Notes: generated from the letters alone by a model not told the origin. A DNA stretch of 6,637 bases from an uncultured Prevotella sp. (GCA_937880835.1 CALGRN010000121.1:1-6637), one strand, 5' to 3'. Shown: positions 1 through 6,593, numbered from the stretch's first letter. Program-made: numbers and translations.

Positions 1-52
1 CAAAGGACATTTGACACCCAGCTTGCTTTGTTCTGAATTCGTCGAACTCACG
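1..52. other. Short flank downstream of glycerate kinase, no gene assigned
   Basis: This is the sequence after the glycerate kinase stop codon, cut by the window edge. I see no convincing terminator: the only complementary arms are CAAAG at 1-5 and CTTTG at 26-30, a 5-base stem with a 20-base loop. On the minus strand one frame stays open to the edge (REFDEFRTKQAGCQMSF), but nothing in it identifies a protein and 17 codons is too short to judge. It may be intergenic or repetitive DNA. Confidence 0.3.
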
Positions 53-1168
53 TTATTTAAAGCCATGTTTCAAGTATTCCGATATCGTTTTCTTTATACG
101 TTCTTTTGCAATTTCCGGATTCATACATTCTTCATCATCGGAGCATGTTGTATTGATGCATAATACATCATGAAAACCTGCTTTGATAAGAGTTTCACGC
201 TCTTTTATTCTGCCGGCAATCAACAGAACAGGTACGTTTGCTTTTTTCGCACGCTTCATTATTACATACGGCAACTTGCCCATAAGCGTCTGACTGTCGG
301 CACTTCCCTCGCCCGTTATGACCAAATCCGAATTTCTTACCAGTAAATCAAAGTTCACCAAGTCAAGCAACAAATCTGCACCCGAACGCATCTTTGCGCC
401 TAAATACTGCATGAAGGCATAGCCTAAACCGCCTGCTGCACCTGCACCCGGATTATTTGAACAGTCGAAGCCAAAGTGTTCGGCAGACATAGACGCAAAC
501 TTCTTAGCCCTATTGTCTAATATTTCCACTTGTTCGGGGGTTGCTCCTTTCTGCGGAGAATATATGCGGGCAGCTCCGTTTTCACCATAGAGAGGATTGT
601 TTACATCGCATGCAAGGATGAATTCGAGTTTATCGAACACTGATGAAACGCTATCCCAATTCCTTTCTTTATTATCTCCGAAACTGTCTATCAATGCCCT
701 GAGCATGCCGATACCACAGTCGCTTGTGGCACTTCCGCCTAATCCGATGATGAATTTCGCACATCCCTTGCCTATCGCATCTGCAATAATCTCTCCCAAT
801 CCATAACTTGTTGCCACAAGCGGGTTTCGTTCTTCGGGTTTTAAAAGAGCAAGTCCACAAGCCATAGCCGACTCTATTACGGCAGTCTTTACATGCTTTT
901 CTACCCCATTTTCCACTTTTATATCGTTCACTATACCATAAGAAACCGATATGGGGCGCATCATCGGGTCGTGAGAAGAAGCCGAAACGAAATCGCCTTT
1001 CATTGCCTTGACAAAGGCTTCAAGCATTCCTTCGCCTCCGTCGGATACGGGAATAGAAACGATTTCGGCTTCCGGGAAACGCATACGGACAGCATCATAA
1101 GCGGCATTTTCTGTCTCGACAGAAGACAGGCAGCCCTTGAATGAATCTATTGCCAATATATATTTCAT
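53..1168 (-). CDS. Glycerate kinase, type 1 (GlxK/GarK family)
   Basis: A complete 371-residue protein, the usual length for the type 1 glycerate kinase family. It phosphorylates D-glycerate with ATP in the cytoplasm; family members make 2-phosphoglycerate or 3-phosphoglycerate, and this cannot be told apart here. Recognisable blocks, in order: the N-terminal DSFKGCLSS (8-16), PVSDGGEGM (40-48), the glycine-rich IGLGGSATSDCGIGML (141-156), NNPGAGAAGGLGYAF (238-252), and DLVITGEGSADSQTLMGK (281-298) followed by the conserved P-V-L-L-I-A-G strand (313-319). No signal peptide or membrane segment is visible. The ATG at 1168 starts directly at the family N-terminus (MKYILAIDSFKG), so no other start is needed; no Shine-Dalgarno is seen, as is usual in Bacteroidetes. 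A 449-base gap separates it from the mannosidase genes, so it is probably transcribed on its own. The family call is secure; glxK or garK cannot be chosen. Confidence 0.95.
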   Translation of the reverse strand: MKYILAIDSFKGCLSSVETENAAYDAVRMRFPEAEIVSIPVSDGGEGMLEAFVKAMKGDFVSASSHDPMMRPISVSYGIVNDIKVENGVEKHVKTAVIESAMACGLALLKPEERNPLVATSYGLGEIIADAIGKGCAKFIIGLGGSATSDCGIGMLRALIDSFGDNKERNWDSVSSVFDKLEFILACDVNNPLYGENGAARIYSPQKGATPEQVEILDNRAKKFASMSAEHFGFDCSNNPGAGAAGGLGYAFMQYLGAKMRSGADLLLDLVNFDLLVRNSDLVITGEGSADSQTLMGKLPYVIMKRAKKANVPVLLIAGRIKERETLIKAGFHDVLCINTTCSDDEECMNPEIAKERIKKTISEYLKHGFK

Positions 1169-1205
1169 AGTTATTTAACGCGAATTCTTCGGATTTATGC
1201 TAAAA

Positions 1206-1213
1206 CAAAGGTG
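1206..1213 (-). promoter_or_regulatory. Candidate -7 box for glycerate kinase
   Basis: Read on the minus strand this is CACCTTTG, one mismatch from the Bacteroidetes -7 consensus TAnnTTTG, and it ends 37 bases before the glycerate kinase ATG. That is a reasonable distance for a short leader. No TTTG or TTG -33 element is present at the expected spacing of about 20 bases, so the call is weak. A separate promoter here would fit the long gap upstream of this gene. Confidence 0.35.
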
Positions 1214-1267
1214 GTTTTTATATAACGACATTCTTTCGGTTTGCGATTTGTCGGAATACATTTTATA

Positions 1268-1279
1268 ACGTTGCAACGT
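1268..1279. repeat. Perfect 12-base palindrome ACGTTGCAACGT
   Basis: The sequence equals its own reverse complement over 12 bases, with no spacer. It lies 100 bases upstream of the glycerate kinase ATG and about 55 bases upstream of the candidate -7 box. A palindrome of this kind could bind a dimeric regulator, but I recognise no known operator and nothing else supports the role. The symmetry is seen directly; any function is inference. Confidence 0.35.
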
Positions 1280-1304
1280 GCATAATCAGCTCTCTGAAAA
1301 CTCT

Positions 1305-1324
1305 ATTTTCATTACATTGAAAAT
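1305..1324. repeat. Small hairpin, 7-base stem
   Basis: ATTTTCA (1305-1311) and TGAAAAT (1318-1324) are exact reverse complements around a 6-base loop, TTACAT. The stem is AT-rich and no T-run follows on either strand, so it is a poor intrinsic terminator. It lies 23 bases from the 22-base repeat block and may simply be part of the same repetitive intergenic sequence. Confidence 0.3.
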
Positions 1325-1340
1325 CAAGACGTTACAAACG

Positions 1341-1430
1341 GCTTTTCAAAAGCTATTGTTTTGCATCCTAAAAGGATAACTTTCAAGGTGCAAAAGGATA
1401 GCTTTTGCGACGCAAAACGATAGGAAACGG
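1341..1430. repeat. 22-base periodic intergenic repeat forming an imperfect hairpin
   Basis: Three and a half units of exactly 22 bases run at 1347-1368, 1369-1390, 1391-1412 and 1413-1424. Each starts with (C/T)AAAA followed by a GGATA- or GCTAT-like core and usually a run of T. Unit three contains the hyphenated palindrome CAAAAG-GATAG-CTTTTG (1391-1407). Units one and three are inverted relative to each other: 1347-1367 matches the reverse complement of 1387-1407 at 18 of 21 positions, leaving a 19-base loop (1368-1386). In plus-strand RNA two of the three mismatches become G-U pairs. A related copy starts at 6594, with 24 of 28 bases identical between 1341-1368 and 6594-6621. The block lies after GH125 and before glycerate kinase. 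It could be a REP- or MITE-like dispersed element, and it may limit read-through; neither role is shown. Confidence 0.7.
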
Positions 1431-1617
1431 ATTTCAATAATAATATCACCTGATTTTGTAAGATAAAATTACATAACATGCAATCGTGCTCGTTATTATG
1501 CGGAAAGATATTTATCAAGTATCATATAAACAAATTCATAAGTTATTGTTTTATATTAAAAAGAGTTAGATGAAATTCGTTCGTTAGGTTTAAGCATAAC
1601 CGTTAAAACAACACATG

Positions 1618-3075
1618 CTACAAATTAACGAGCAGCTCAGTCTTTCCGTCGTCTATGAGTTTCAATATCAGCTCGCCGAATAAAGAATTCTGCCATGCAA
1701 ACCACGAGCGGGTATATCTGTCTGCATTGTTAACGTCGAATGATTCGTGCATAAATCCCGTTCCGGCATCTGTGCTTACGAGCATGCGCATACAGTGTCT
1801 TATCTCTTCATCGCTTTGCGCCGTGAATGCTTTCATCATTATACTCATGTGCCAAGCCATGTCATAACCGATATGAGGTCCGCCTATCCCCTCGCCTGCT
1901 TTGCCCTTAAAGAAATACGGATTGTCTTCACTCCACACGAAACGGCGCGTGTTTTGATATACCTCATCATTGATATCAACATCCCCAAGATAGCCCATGC
2001 CGAGCAAACTCGGCACGTTGGCATCGTCCATAAGCAACCGGTTGCCGAAACCATCTACCTCATATGCATATATCTTTCCGTATTTCGGATGATTGTATAT
2101 TGCATGTTTCATCAGAGCCGAATGCACTTCGTCTGCAAGATTGGTGCATTCTGATGCCAAATCGGTACGCTTGTTCACAACAGAAAGTATCTCGGCAGAT
2201 TTTCTCAGCGATGATACTGCCATGAAATTTGACGGTACGAGAAACAAGAATGTTGTAGCATCATCCGACGGACGGAAGACGGAAGCAATCAAACCGACGG
2301 GTTTCACCGGTGCACCCCAACCGTCGTTGCAAACAGTATCTAATGCTCTGTTGGTCACGCGTAAGAATTTATAAGGTCCTAATCCGTTCTTTCTCTGCTG
2401 CTCTTTGAAAGTTTTTAAAATGTTTTCTATCGCTTTCTGCCATTCTTCTCCAAAGATAGTAGCGTCTCCCGTCACTTTCCAATAATAGTATGCAAGACGT
2501 ATCGGATAGCAGAGGGAGTCTATCTCATACTTCCGTTCGTGCAGTTCGGGCTTCATACCGGTATCTTTCATCCATTCACCATTTGGCATAGGGTCTTTGT
2601 TGAACGCATTGGCATAAGGATCAAAATTGATACATTTAAGTTGCCTTAATATAACTCCGCGTATCATTTTCTTCAATTTCGGGTCTTTATTGGCAAACCG
2701 GACATAGGGCCAAACCTGCGCTCCCGAGTCGCGAAGCCACATCGCATGTATGTCACCTGTATATACAAAAGTATCATCTTCACCGTCTTTGTCGGTATAA
2801 TGCACTGTTGTTTCGAGCGTATTTGGAAAACAATTACCGAACATCCAAGCAAGTTTCTGGTTGTCTTTCAACAACTTCTGCACTTCTTTTATTTTGTCGT
2901 CAATGATCTTTGAGGTAAAAAGTCGTTCCTTTTCAGGCAACCTTTTTGAGACATAAACCTTTGTATTATCCGGCACAACAGTTCTGTACCTGTCGTTTGT
3001 ATCAACCTGTGACAATACATTAAAAGTATATCCCGATACGATAAGAACTGCTACTATTCTTAATATTCTATCCAT
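1618..3075 (-). CDS. Glycoside hydrolase family 125, exo-alpha-1,6-mannosidase, secreted
   Basis: A complete 485-residue protein of the GH125 (former DUF1237) family. Characterised members are metal-independent, inverting exo-alpha-1,6-mannosidases with an (alpha/alpha)6 barrel. Residues 1-22 form a signal peptide (basic start, hydrophobic core 5-21, likely cut after VLS), so the enzyme should act in the periplasm. Family blocks: MFGNCFPNTLETT (78-90), MWLRDSGAQVWPY (112-124), KYEIDSLCYPIRLAYYYW (182-199), DDATTFLFLVPSNF (271-284), DDANVPSLLGMGYLG (350-364), GGPHIGYDMAWHMS (398-411) and DAGTGFMHESFD (436-447). Asp186 in YEIDSLCYP and Glu444 in HESFD are my candidates for the catalytic acid and base, by position in conserved blocks. 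The gene starts 69 bases after GH92 stops. That pairing suits stepwise mannan or N-glycan trimming: GH92 removes alpha-1,2/1,3 caps and this enzyme removes exposed alpha-1,6 mannose. The family call is firm; the natural substrate is inferred. Confidence 0.94.
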   Translation of the reverse strand: MDRILRIVAVLIVSGYTFNVLSQVDTNDRYRTVVPDNTKVYVSKRLPEKERLFTSKIIDDKIKEVQKLLKDNQKLAWMFGNCFPNTLETTVHYTDKDGEDDTFVYTGDIHAMWLRDSGAQVWPYVRFANKDPKLKKMIRGVILRQLKCINFDPYANAFNKDPMPNGEWMKDTGMKPELHERKYEIDSLCYPIRLAYYYWKVTGDATIFGEEWQKAIENILKTFKEQQRKNGLGPYKFLRVTNRALDTVCNDGWGAPVKPVGLIASVFRPSDDATTFLFLVPSNFMAVSSLRKSAEILSVVNKRTDLASECTNLADEVHSALMKHAIYNHPKYGKIYAYEVDGFGNRLLMDDANVPSLLGMGYLGDVDINDEVYQNTRRFVWSEDNPYFFKGKAGEGIGGPHIGYDMAWHMSIMMKAFTAQSDEEIRHCMRMLVSTDAGTGFMHESFDVNNADRYTRSWFAWQNSLFGELILKLIDDGKTELLVNL

Positions 3076-3103
3076 TATTATTGTTTTTTATTAAACTTTA
3101 TTT

Positions 3104-3111
3104 CAAAGGTT
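3104..3111 (-). promoter_or_regulatory. Candidate internal -7 box before GH125
   Basis: On the minus strand this reads AACCTTTG, seven of eight positions of TAnnTTTG, and it sits in the 69-base gap between GH92 and GH125, 28 bases before the GH125 ATG. No convincing -33 element is seen about 20 bases upstream. If real, it would allow GH125 to be made in addition to the operon transcript; it may equally be chance in an AT-rich spacer. Confidence 0.3.
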
Positions 3112-3144
3112 GGTTTATTTTCATATTCAGCACAGATACATCGA

Positions 3145-5355
3145 CTACGGTCTGTCTGCCTTTTCGATACCGTAAGACGACGGTTTGCTTCCCATTGTAA
3201 ATTCAAGTTTGCCTCCACGCATTATATCTTCATACATTATATATGATTTGGTGTACTTCTTTCCATTCAACTTTGCCGATTGAATATAAATGTTCTTTGA
3301 CGAGTTATTCTTTGCCGTTATAGTGAAAGTCCTGCCATTTCCTACATTCATACTGACCTTATCAAACAGCGGAGAGCCAAAAACAAACTTTCCTCCGGCA
3401 GGTTCTGCCTGATACAAACCCATCGAAGAAAGCACATACCATGCAGACATTTGACCTACATCTTCATTGCCACACAAACCATCGACATTGTTTCCATACA
3501 TATCATGCATTGTTTTCCGCAGAAGTCTTGCGGCTTTCCATGTCTGTCCCACATAGTTATAAAGATATATTATGTGATGACTTGGTTCGTTTCCATGTGC
3601 ATACTGCCCTATAAGTCCGGATATATCAGGCGACGCATCAGCTCCCAAATCACCTTCTACGATAAAAAGAGAGTCGAGTTTTGAAACAAATCGTTTCTCG
3701 TTTCCAAAGAGATTTACAAGTCCGTGCACATCATGCGGAACGAGCCATGTATATTGCCAAGCATTACCTTCCGTATAATCATCATTCCGATGTGTTGCCC
3801 TGAACGGATTGAAAGGCTCTCGGAACTTGCCATCCGAACTTATACCGCGCATGAAACCGGTTCTACTGTCGAAGTATTTCTTATAACTCATACTGCGATT
3901 ATAGAAATATTCATAATCGTTTTTATTGTTCAGCAGCTTCGCTACCTGTGCCACACAAGCATCAGCCAACGCATATTCAAGTCCTTTTGCCACAGTCTCT
4001 GCCGTTGAATCCTTATCATAAGGCAGATAATCGTATTTTTTCAGCAGGTCAAGTCCGCGATCATTATATAGCGCAGATGCTTTCAATGCATCATAAGCTG
4101 CATTCTTGTCGTTTACAAATCCTTTCAATACAAAATCTGCAAGTACCGGAATACCCGGACTACCGACCATACAATTGGTTTCATTACCCATAAGATGCCA
4201 CACGGGAAGTTTTCCTTGCTGTCGATATATGTTGATGAATGTTTGTGCAATGTCGTTACCTTTGTCAGGATGTATCAATGACATGAGCGGCATTTGAGCG
4301 CGATATGTGTCCCAAAGCGAAAGCGTAGTATAGTTTGTGAACATTCCGTTATGCACTCTTCCGTCTGCTCCTCGATAGTTGCCGGTAACATCATTGAAAA
4401 CCGAAGGTGCGGTCATTGTGTGATACATTGCCGTATAAAATATTCTTTTTACAACTTCATCAGACGTTTCTATCTTTATTTTTCCAAGCTCTTCATTCCA
4501 TTTCTTGCGTGCTTCTACTGCCGTTTTATCAAAATCCCACGCCTTTATCTCTTCCTCCAAGTTGTTATGCGCGCCGTCTATACCGACAGCAGAAAGTCCC
4601 ACTTTTACCAATAACGGTTTCTTATCGTTATCAAAAGAAAGCAAACCAATCTTGTTATCATAACGTTCTATCGTTACAGGTTTTGAGAATTTTGCAACGA
4701 AATAAACTTGCTGATTTCTTGCCCAACCCATCGAGAAGCGATATCCTGCTATCGTATTGTCATCAATCTTACGTAAATGAGAAGACATTGTATTGTCCCA
4801 ACCGATACCTTGTTGCAGGTCGATACGAAGAAGTTGCTTTTCAGTTGTTTCCGGATAAGTGTATCGATGAAATCCCGAACGAAGCGTAGAGGTAAGCTCG
4901 GTCTTTATTTTAGTATCGTCGAATACCACAGAATAATATCCCGGAGCAACACGTTCATTTGAATGCGAGAACTTTGCTTCTTTCGTTTCAGCATCCGTTA
5001 CGGGCAAAAATGCAATATCACCCAAATCACCTACGCCCGTACCGCTAAGGTGAAGATGCCCGAAACCGATTATTATCGAATCGCTGTAATGATAGCCCGA
5101 ACACCAATCCCAACCTCTGTTGTGCTGTGTAGGACCTAATTGCACGAAACCGAAGGGCACGTTTGCGCCCAAGAAAACATGCCCGTGTCCTCCCGTTCCT
5201 ATCATTGGATTTACGTATTCGGAATAATCATAGCCCGCAGTATTTCCTGTTTTAAAATCATATTCTGTGAAATCAGACGCAACAATCTTATCATTGCAGT
5301 TACCGAAAGCACACAGGCAAACCATGTTAAATATAAACAAAACTATTGATTTCAT
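3145..5355 (-). CDS. Glycoside hydrolase family 92 alpha-mannosidase, secreted
   Basis: A complete 736-residue protein, normal length for GH92. These are calcium-dependent, inverting exo-alpha-mannosidases, often alpha-1,2 but also 1,3 or 1,4. Residues 1-18 look like a signal peptide, cut after AFG; Cys20 follows Asn, so it is not a standard lipobox. The N-terminal beta-sandwich (about 45-280) carries YVNPMIGTGGHGH (47-59), PFGFVQLGP (67-75), GWDWCSGYHY (81-90) and GFGHLHLSGTG (97-107). The (alpha/alpha)6 catalytic domain (about 290-736) carries SLWDTYRAQMPL (346-357), DYTEGNAWQYTW (526-537), YAHGNEPSHHIIYLYNY (585-601) and GLCGNEDVGQMSAWYVLS (626-643). Glu529 in YTEGN is the likely catalytic acid, and the acidic pair 631-632 lies in the block that supplies the base and calcium site. 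It starts 47 bases after the mutarotase stop, so it is probably co-transcribed. Linkage preference cannot be decided from sequence. Confidence 0.95.
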   Translation of the reverse strand: MKSIVLFIFNMVCLCAFGNCNDKIVASDFTEYDFKTGNTAGYDYSEYVNPMIGTGGHGHVFLGANVPFGFVQLGPTQHNRGWDWCSGYHYSDSIIIGFGHLHLSGTGVGDLGDIAFLPVTDAETKEAKFSHSNERVAPGYYSVVFDDTKIKTELTSTLRSGFHRYTYPETTEKQLLRIDLQQGIGWDNTMSSHLRKIDDNTIAGYRFSMGWARNQQVYFVAKFSKPVTIERYDNKIGLLSFDNDKKPLLVKVGLSAVGIDGAHNNLEEEIKAWDFDKTAVEARKKWNEELGKIKIETSDEVVKRIFYTAMYHTMTAPSVFNDVTGNYRGADGRVHNGMFTNYTTLSLWDTYRAQMPLMSLIHPDKGNDIAQTFINIYRQQGKLPVWHLMGNETNCMVGSPGIPVLADFVLKGFVNDKNAAYDALKASALYNDRGLDLLKKYDYLPYDKDSTAETVAKGLEYALADACVAQVAKLLNNKNDYEYFYNRSMSYKKYFDSRTGFMRGISSDGKFREPFNPFRATHRNDDYTEGNAWQYTWLVPHDVHGLVNLFGNEKRFVSKLDSLFIVEGDLGADASPDISGLIGQYAHGNEPSHHIIYLYNYVGQTWKAARLLRKTMHDMYGNNVDGLCGNEDVGQMSAWYVLSSMGLYQAEPAGGKFVFGSPLFDKVSMNVGNGRTFTITAKNNSSKNIYIQSAKLNGKKYTKSYIMYEDIMRGGKLEFTMGSKPSSYGIEKADRP

Positions 5356-5402
5356 CGTATTTTTTGCTTTTTGAATATTATTTTTCTATCGAGATATGAA
5401 TG

Positions 5403-5780
5403 TCAGTAAAGATAGAACATACGCTCCATCATCTGCCATTTCTCATCGGATGTACTTCCATCCTTACAATTCTGAAATACAGCTACAAAGTTTTCCCACT
5501 CCTGTTGACGCGGAAGTGTGGCAAGTTTTGCCATTGCTCTGTCCCAATCAAAATCCAACGGAGTTTCAACTATCATGAACAAGCGGTTTCCGATTATATA
5601 TATCTCCATTTCAAGAATACCGACCGATGTTATACCTTCGCGTATCTCTTTCCAGAATTCCGCCTTACTGTGAGCTTTACGATATTTCTCTATCAGTTCC
5701 GGATCATTCTTCAAGTCCATTGTCTGGCAATATCTCTTCACCGGCATTCCATACTCTTTCACTTTAAAACCTTCTGTCAT
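5403..5780 (-). CDS. L-rhamnose mutarotase family protein (DUF718, RhaM-like)
   Basis: A 125-residue cytoplasmic protein of the dimeric alpha+beta ferredoxin-like mutarotase family, which interconverts alpha and beta anomers of L-rhamnose; some Bacteroidetes members are labelled L-fucose mutarotase instead. Tyr33 and His37 in KYRKAHS align with Tyr18 and His22 of E. coli RhaM, the active-site pair. Other family blocks are EIREGITSVGILEMEIYI (45-62), RLFMIVETPLDFDWDRAM (66-83), LPRQQEWENF (89-98) and the terminal EKWQMMERMFYLY (113-125). I place the start at 5780 because MTEGFKVKEYG begins where the family domain begins and an A-rich leader precedes it. The frame is open to an ATG at 5840, which would add 20 residues; that start also has an A-rich leader and lies 12 bases after the thioesterase stop. 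Lying ahead of two mannosidases, it may handle a deoxysugar released from the same glycan. The sugar is uncertain. Confidence 0.88.
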   Translation of the reverse strand: MTEGFKVKEYGMPVKRYCQTMDLKNDPELIEKYRKAHSKAEFWKEIREGITSVGILEMEIYIIGNRLFMIVETPLDFDWDRAMAKLATLPRQQEWENFVAVFQNCKDGSTSDEKWQMMERMFYLY

Positions 5781-5852
5781 ATCTGCTTTTTCTTTTAAAT
5801 AAACATGCGCGAACATAATCTGCAAGCGCATGATTGTCATTTTTTAATAATA

Positions 5853-6338
5853 CTACATTGCAAGCAATTCATCACCTTCGAGTTCGCACGAGCCGAAGCC
5901 CATATCCTTTGCTTGCTGCTCTGAGAATGTAAAATAGACGGCATCTGCCTCTGCACAAACCTCAGAAAGAGAGTTTTCGAGAGCTACGTGTATTGTTATG
6001 AAGTTTCTTTTGCGTTCTGTTATAAATGCCTTTACGGTTATAAGACTCTCCGTTGTCATAACCGATTTGCGAAATTTCACTTCAAGTCGGCTCGTAACAC
6101 CCGTTGTCTGCAATTTCCTTGCAATCACCCAAGCAGCCGTTTCGTCTATCAATGTGCTTATTATACCGCCATGCAATGTGTCCACCCAACCTTGATAATG
6201 CTCTTGCGGATGCCAAAACGATATTATTTTATCACCGTCTTCATAAAACTCCATATGCAATCCAATAGGATTTTCGGGCGAACAACCGAAACAATCGTAA
6301 CCTTCTTTATGCCTCCAAGGGTTCTTTATCTTTCTCAT
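5853..6338 (-). CDS. PaaI-like hotdog-fold thioesterase
   Basis: A 161-residue cytoplasmic protein of the PaaI/4HBT hotdog thioesterase superfamily, whose members hydrolyse acyl-CoA thioesters. The N-terminal CFGCSPENPIGLHMEF (16-31) is a block common in this subgroup. The central helix carries the signature TLHGGIISTLIDETAAW (54-70), with HGG at 56-58 and the acidic candidate catalytic residues Asp65/Glu66. TSRLEVKFRKSV follows on the next strands, and the C-terminal beta-strands end near YFTF. The start at 6338 (MRKIKNPWRHKEGYDCFGC) fits the family. The frame extends upstream to 6395 but the added residues MFIMFFSRIYLLFLH are hydrophobic, AT-driven and overlap the candidate promoter, so I reject that start. 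It is the first gene of the probable four-gene transcript, with 72 bases to the mutarotase. Its acyl substrate, and any link to mannose metabolism, is unknown. Confidence 0.88.
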   Translation of the reverse strand: MRKIKNPWRHKEGYDCFGCSPENPIGLHMEFYEDGDKIISFWHPQEHYQGWVDTLHGGIISTLIDETAAWVIARKLQTTGVTSRLEVKFRKSVMTTESLITVKAFITERKRNFITIHVALENSLSEVCAEADAVYFTFSEQQAKDMGFGSCELEGDELLAM

Positions 6339-6352
6339 AAAAATAGTTTTAT

Positions 6353-6361
6353 GCAAAAATA
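6353..6361 (-). promoter_or_regulatory. Candidate -7 box for the thioesterase-mannosidase operon
   Basis: On the minus strand this reads TATTTTTGC, a full match to the Bacteroidetes TAnnTTTG -7 consensus with the common trailing C, 14 bases before the chosen thioesterase ATG, which would give a very short leader. No -33 TTTG lies at the usual spacing. A second, weaker box, TTTATTTG, lies just upstream (about 6364-6371), with a TTG 22 bases further up, close to normal spacing. Which one is used, if either, cannot be told. The AT-rich context makes chance matches likely. Confidence 0.4.
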
Positions 6362-6491
6362 ACAAATAAATTCGAGAAAAAAACATTATAAACAACTAAA
6401 ATAACAGCAAATCTCATTATATGCCGAAAAACGATATTATAAACGCAAAGGCACACATTTCGCACAACCAACACGTATGGACAGCCCCTGT

Positions 6492-6560
6492 GTCTGTCCG
6501 CATATCCACATGCCTGCCACGCATCTCCACGTGCCTATATATCCGCAACAGCACATGCCT
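6492..6560. repeat. Tandem repeat with 24/21/24-base units
   Basis: Three adjacent degenerate units lie at 6492-6515, 6516-6536 and 6537-6560, each ending CA(T/C)GTGCCT-like (CACATGCCT or CACGTGCCT) after a CCGCA or GCATCTC stretch; a decayed fourth unit may follow at 6561-6584. The middle unit lacks three bases, so every unit length is a multiple of three. On the minus strand they read in one frame as RHVLLRIY, RHVEMRG and RHVDMRTD. The segment is richer in G and C than its surroundings. It is either a decayed peptide-repeat coding fragment or a non-coding repeat whose frame is accidental; with only three units I cannot decide. Confidence 0.55.
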
Positions 6561-6593
6561 GTCTGCATATCTGACGCCGTTGAGAAATAAAAC

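Larger units (their letters stand above)
1169..1617. other. 449-base intergenic gap with repeats and hairpins
   Basis: No credible gene lies between GH125 and glycerate kinase. From left to right it holds a possible glycerate kinase promoter (1206-1213), a perfect 12-base palindrome ACGTTGCAACGT (1268-1279), a small hairpin (1305-1324), a 22-base periodic repeat block (1347-1424), and an AT-rich stretch up to the GH125 stop codon. A 64-codon open frame on the minus strand (1324-1518) ends inside the repeat and has no family features, so I treat it as chance. No clear GC-rich intrinsic terminator with a T-run follows GH125; the weak GGTT/AACC pairing at about 1588-1602 is too short to call. 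Confidence 0.6.

Noticed and set aside
1347..1424. CRISPR array
   Set aside because: The 22-base units are contiguous and degenerate, with no unique spacers between identical repeats, and no cas gene is present.
1324..1518. 64-codon open frame on the minus strand in the intergenic gap
   Set aside because: Its C-terminal part is made of the 22-base repeat, whose period does not keep a reading frame, and it shows no family motif. It is more likely a chance frame in repetitive DNA.
1588..1602. Terminator hairpin after GH125
   Set aside because: GGTT and AACC can pair across a 7-base loop, but the 4-base stem is too weak and no T-run follows on the minus strand.
4407..4889. 160-codon plus-strand open frame
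   Set aside because: It lies wholly antisense to the GH92 coding sequence, whose reading frame carries clear family motifs there; the plus-strand translation has none.
5295..5301. Possible lipoprotein signal in GH92 (FGNC, Cys20)
   Set aside because: The residue before the cysteine is Asn, which does not fit the usual lipobox, while AFG just upstream fits an ordinary signal peptidase I site. Lipidation is not excluded.
5400..5798. 132-codon plus-strand open frame
   Set aside because: It is antisense to the mutarotase gene, which has strong family similarity over the same bases.
6339..6395. N-terminal membrane segment on the thioesterase from the upstream ATG at 6395
   Set aside because: The extension is encoded by very AT-rich DNA that contains promoter-like boxes, and the family domain starts at the internal ATG at 6338.
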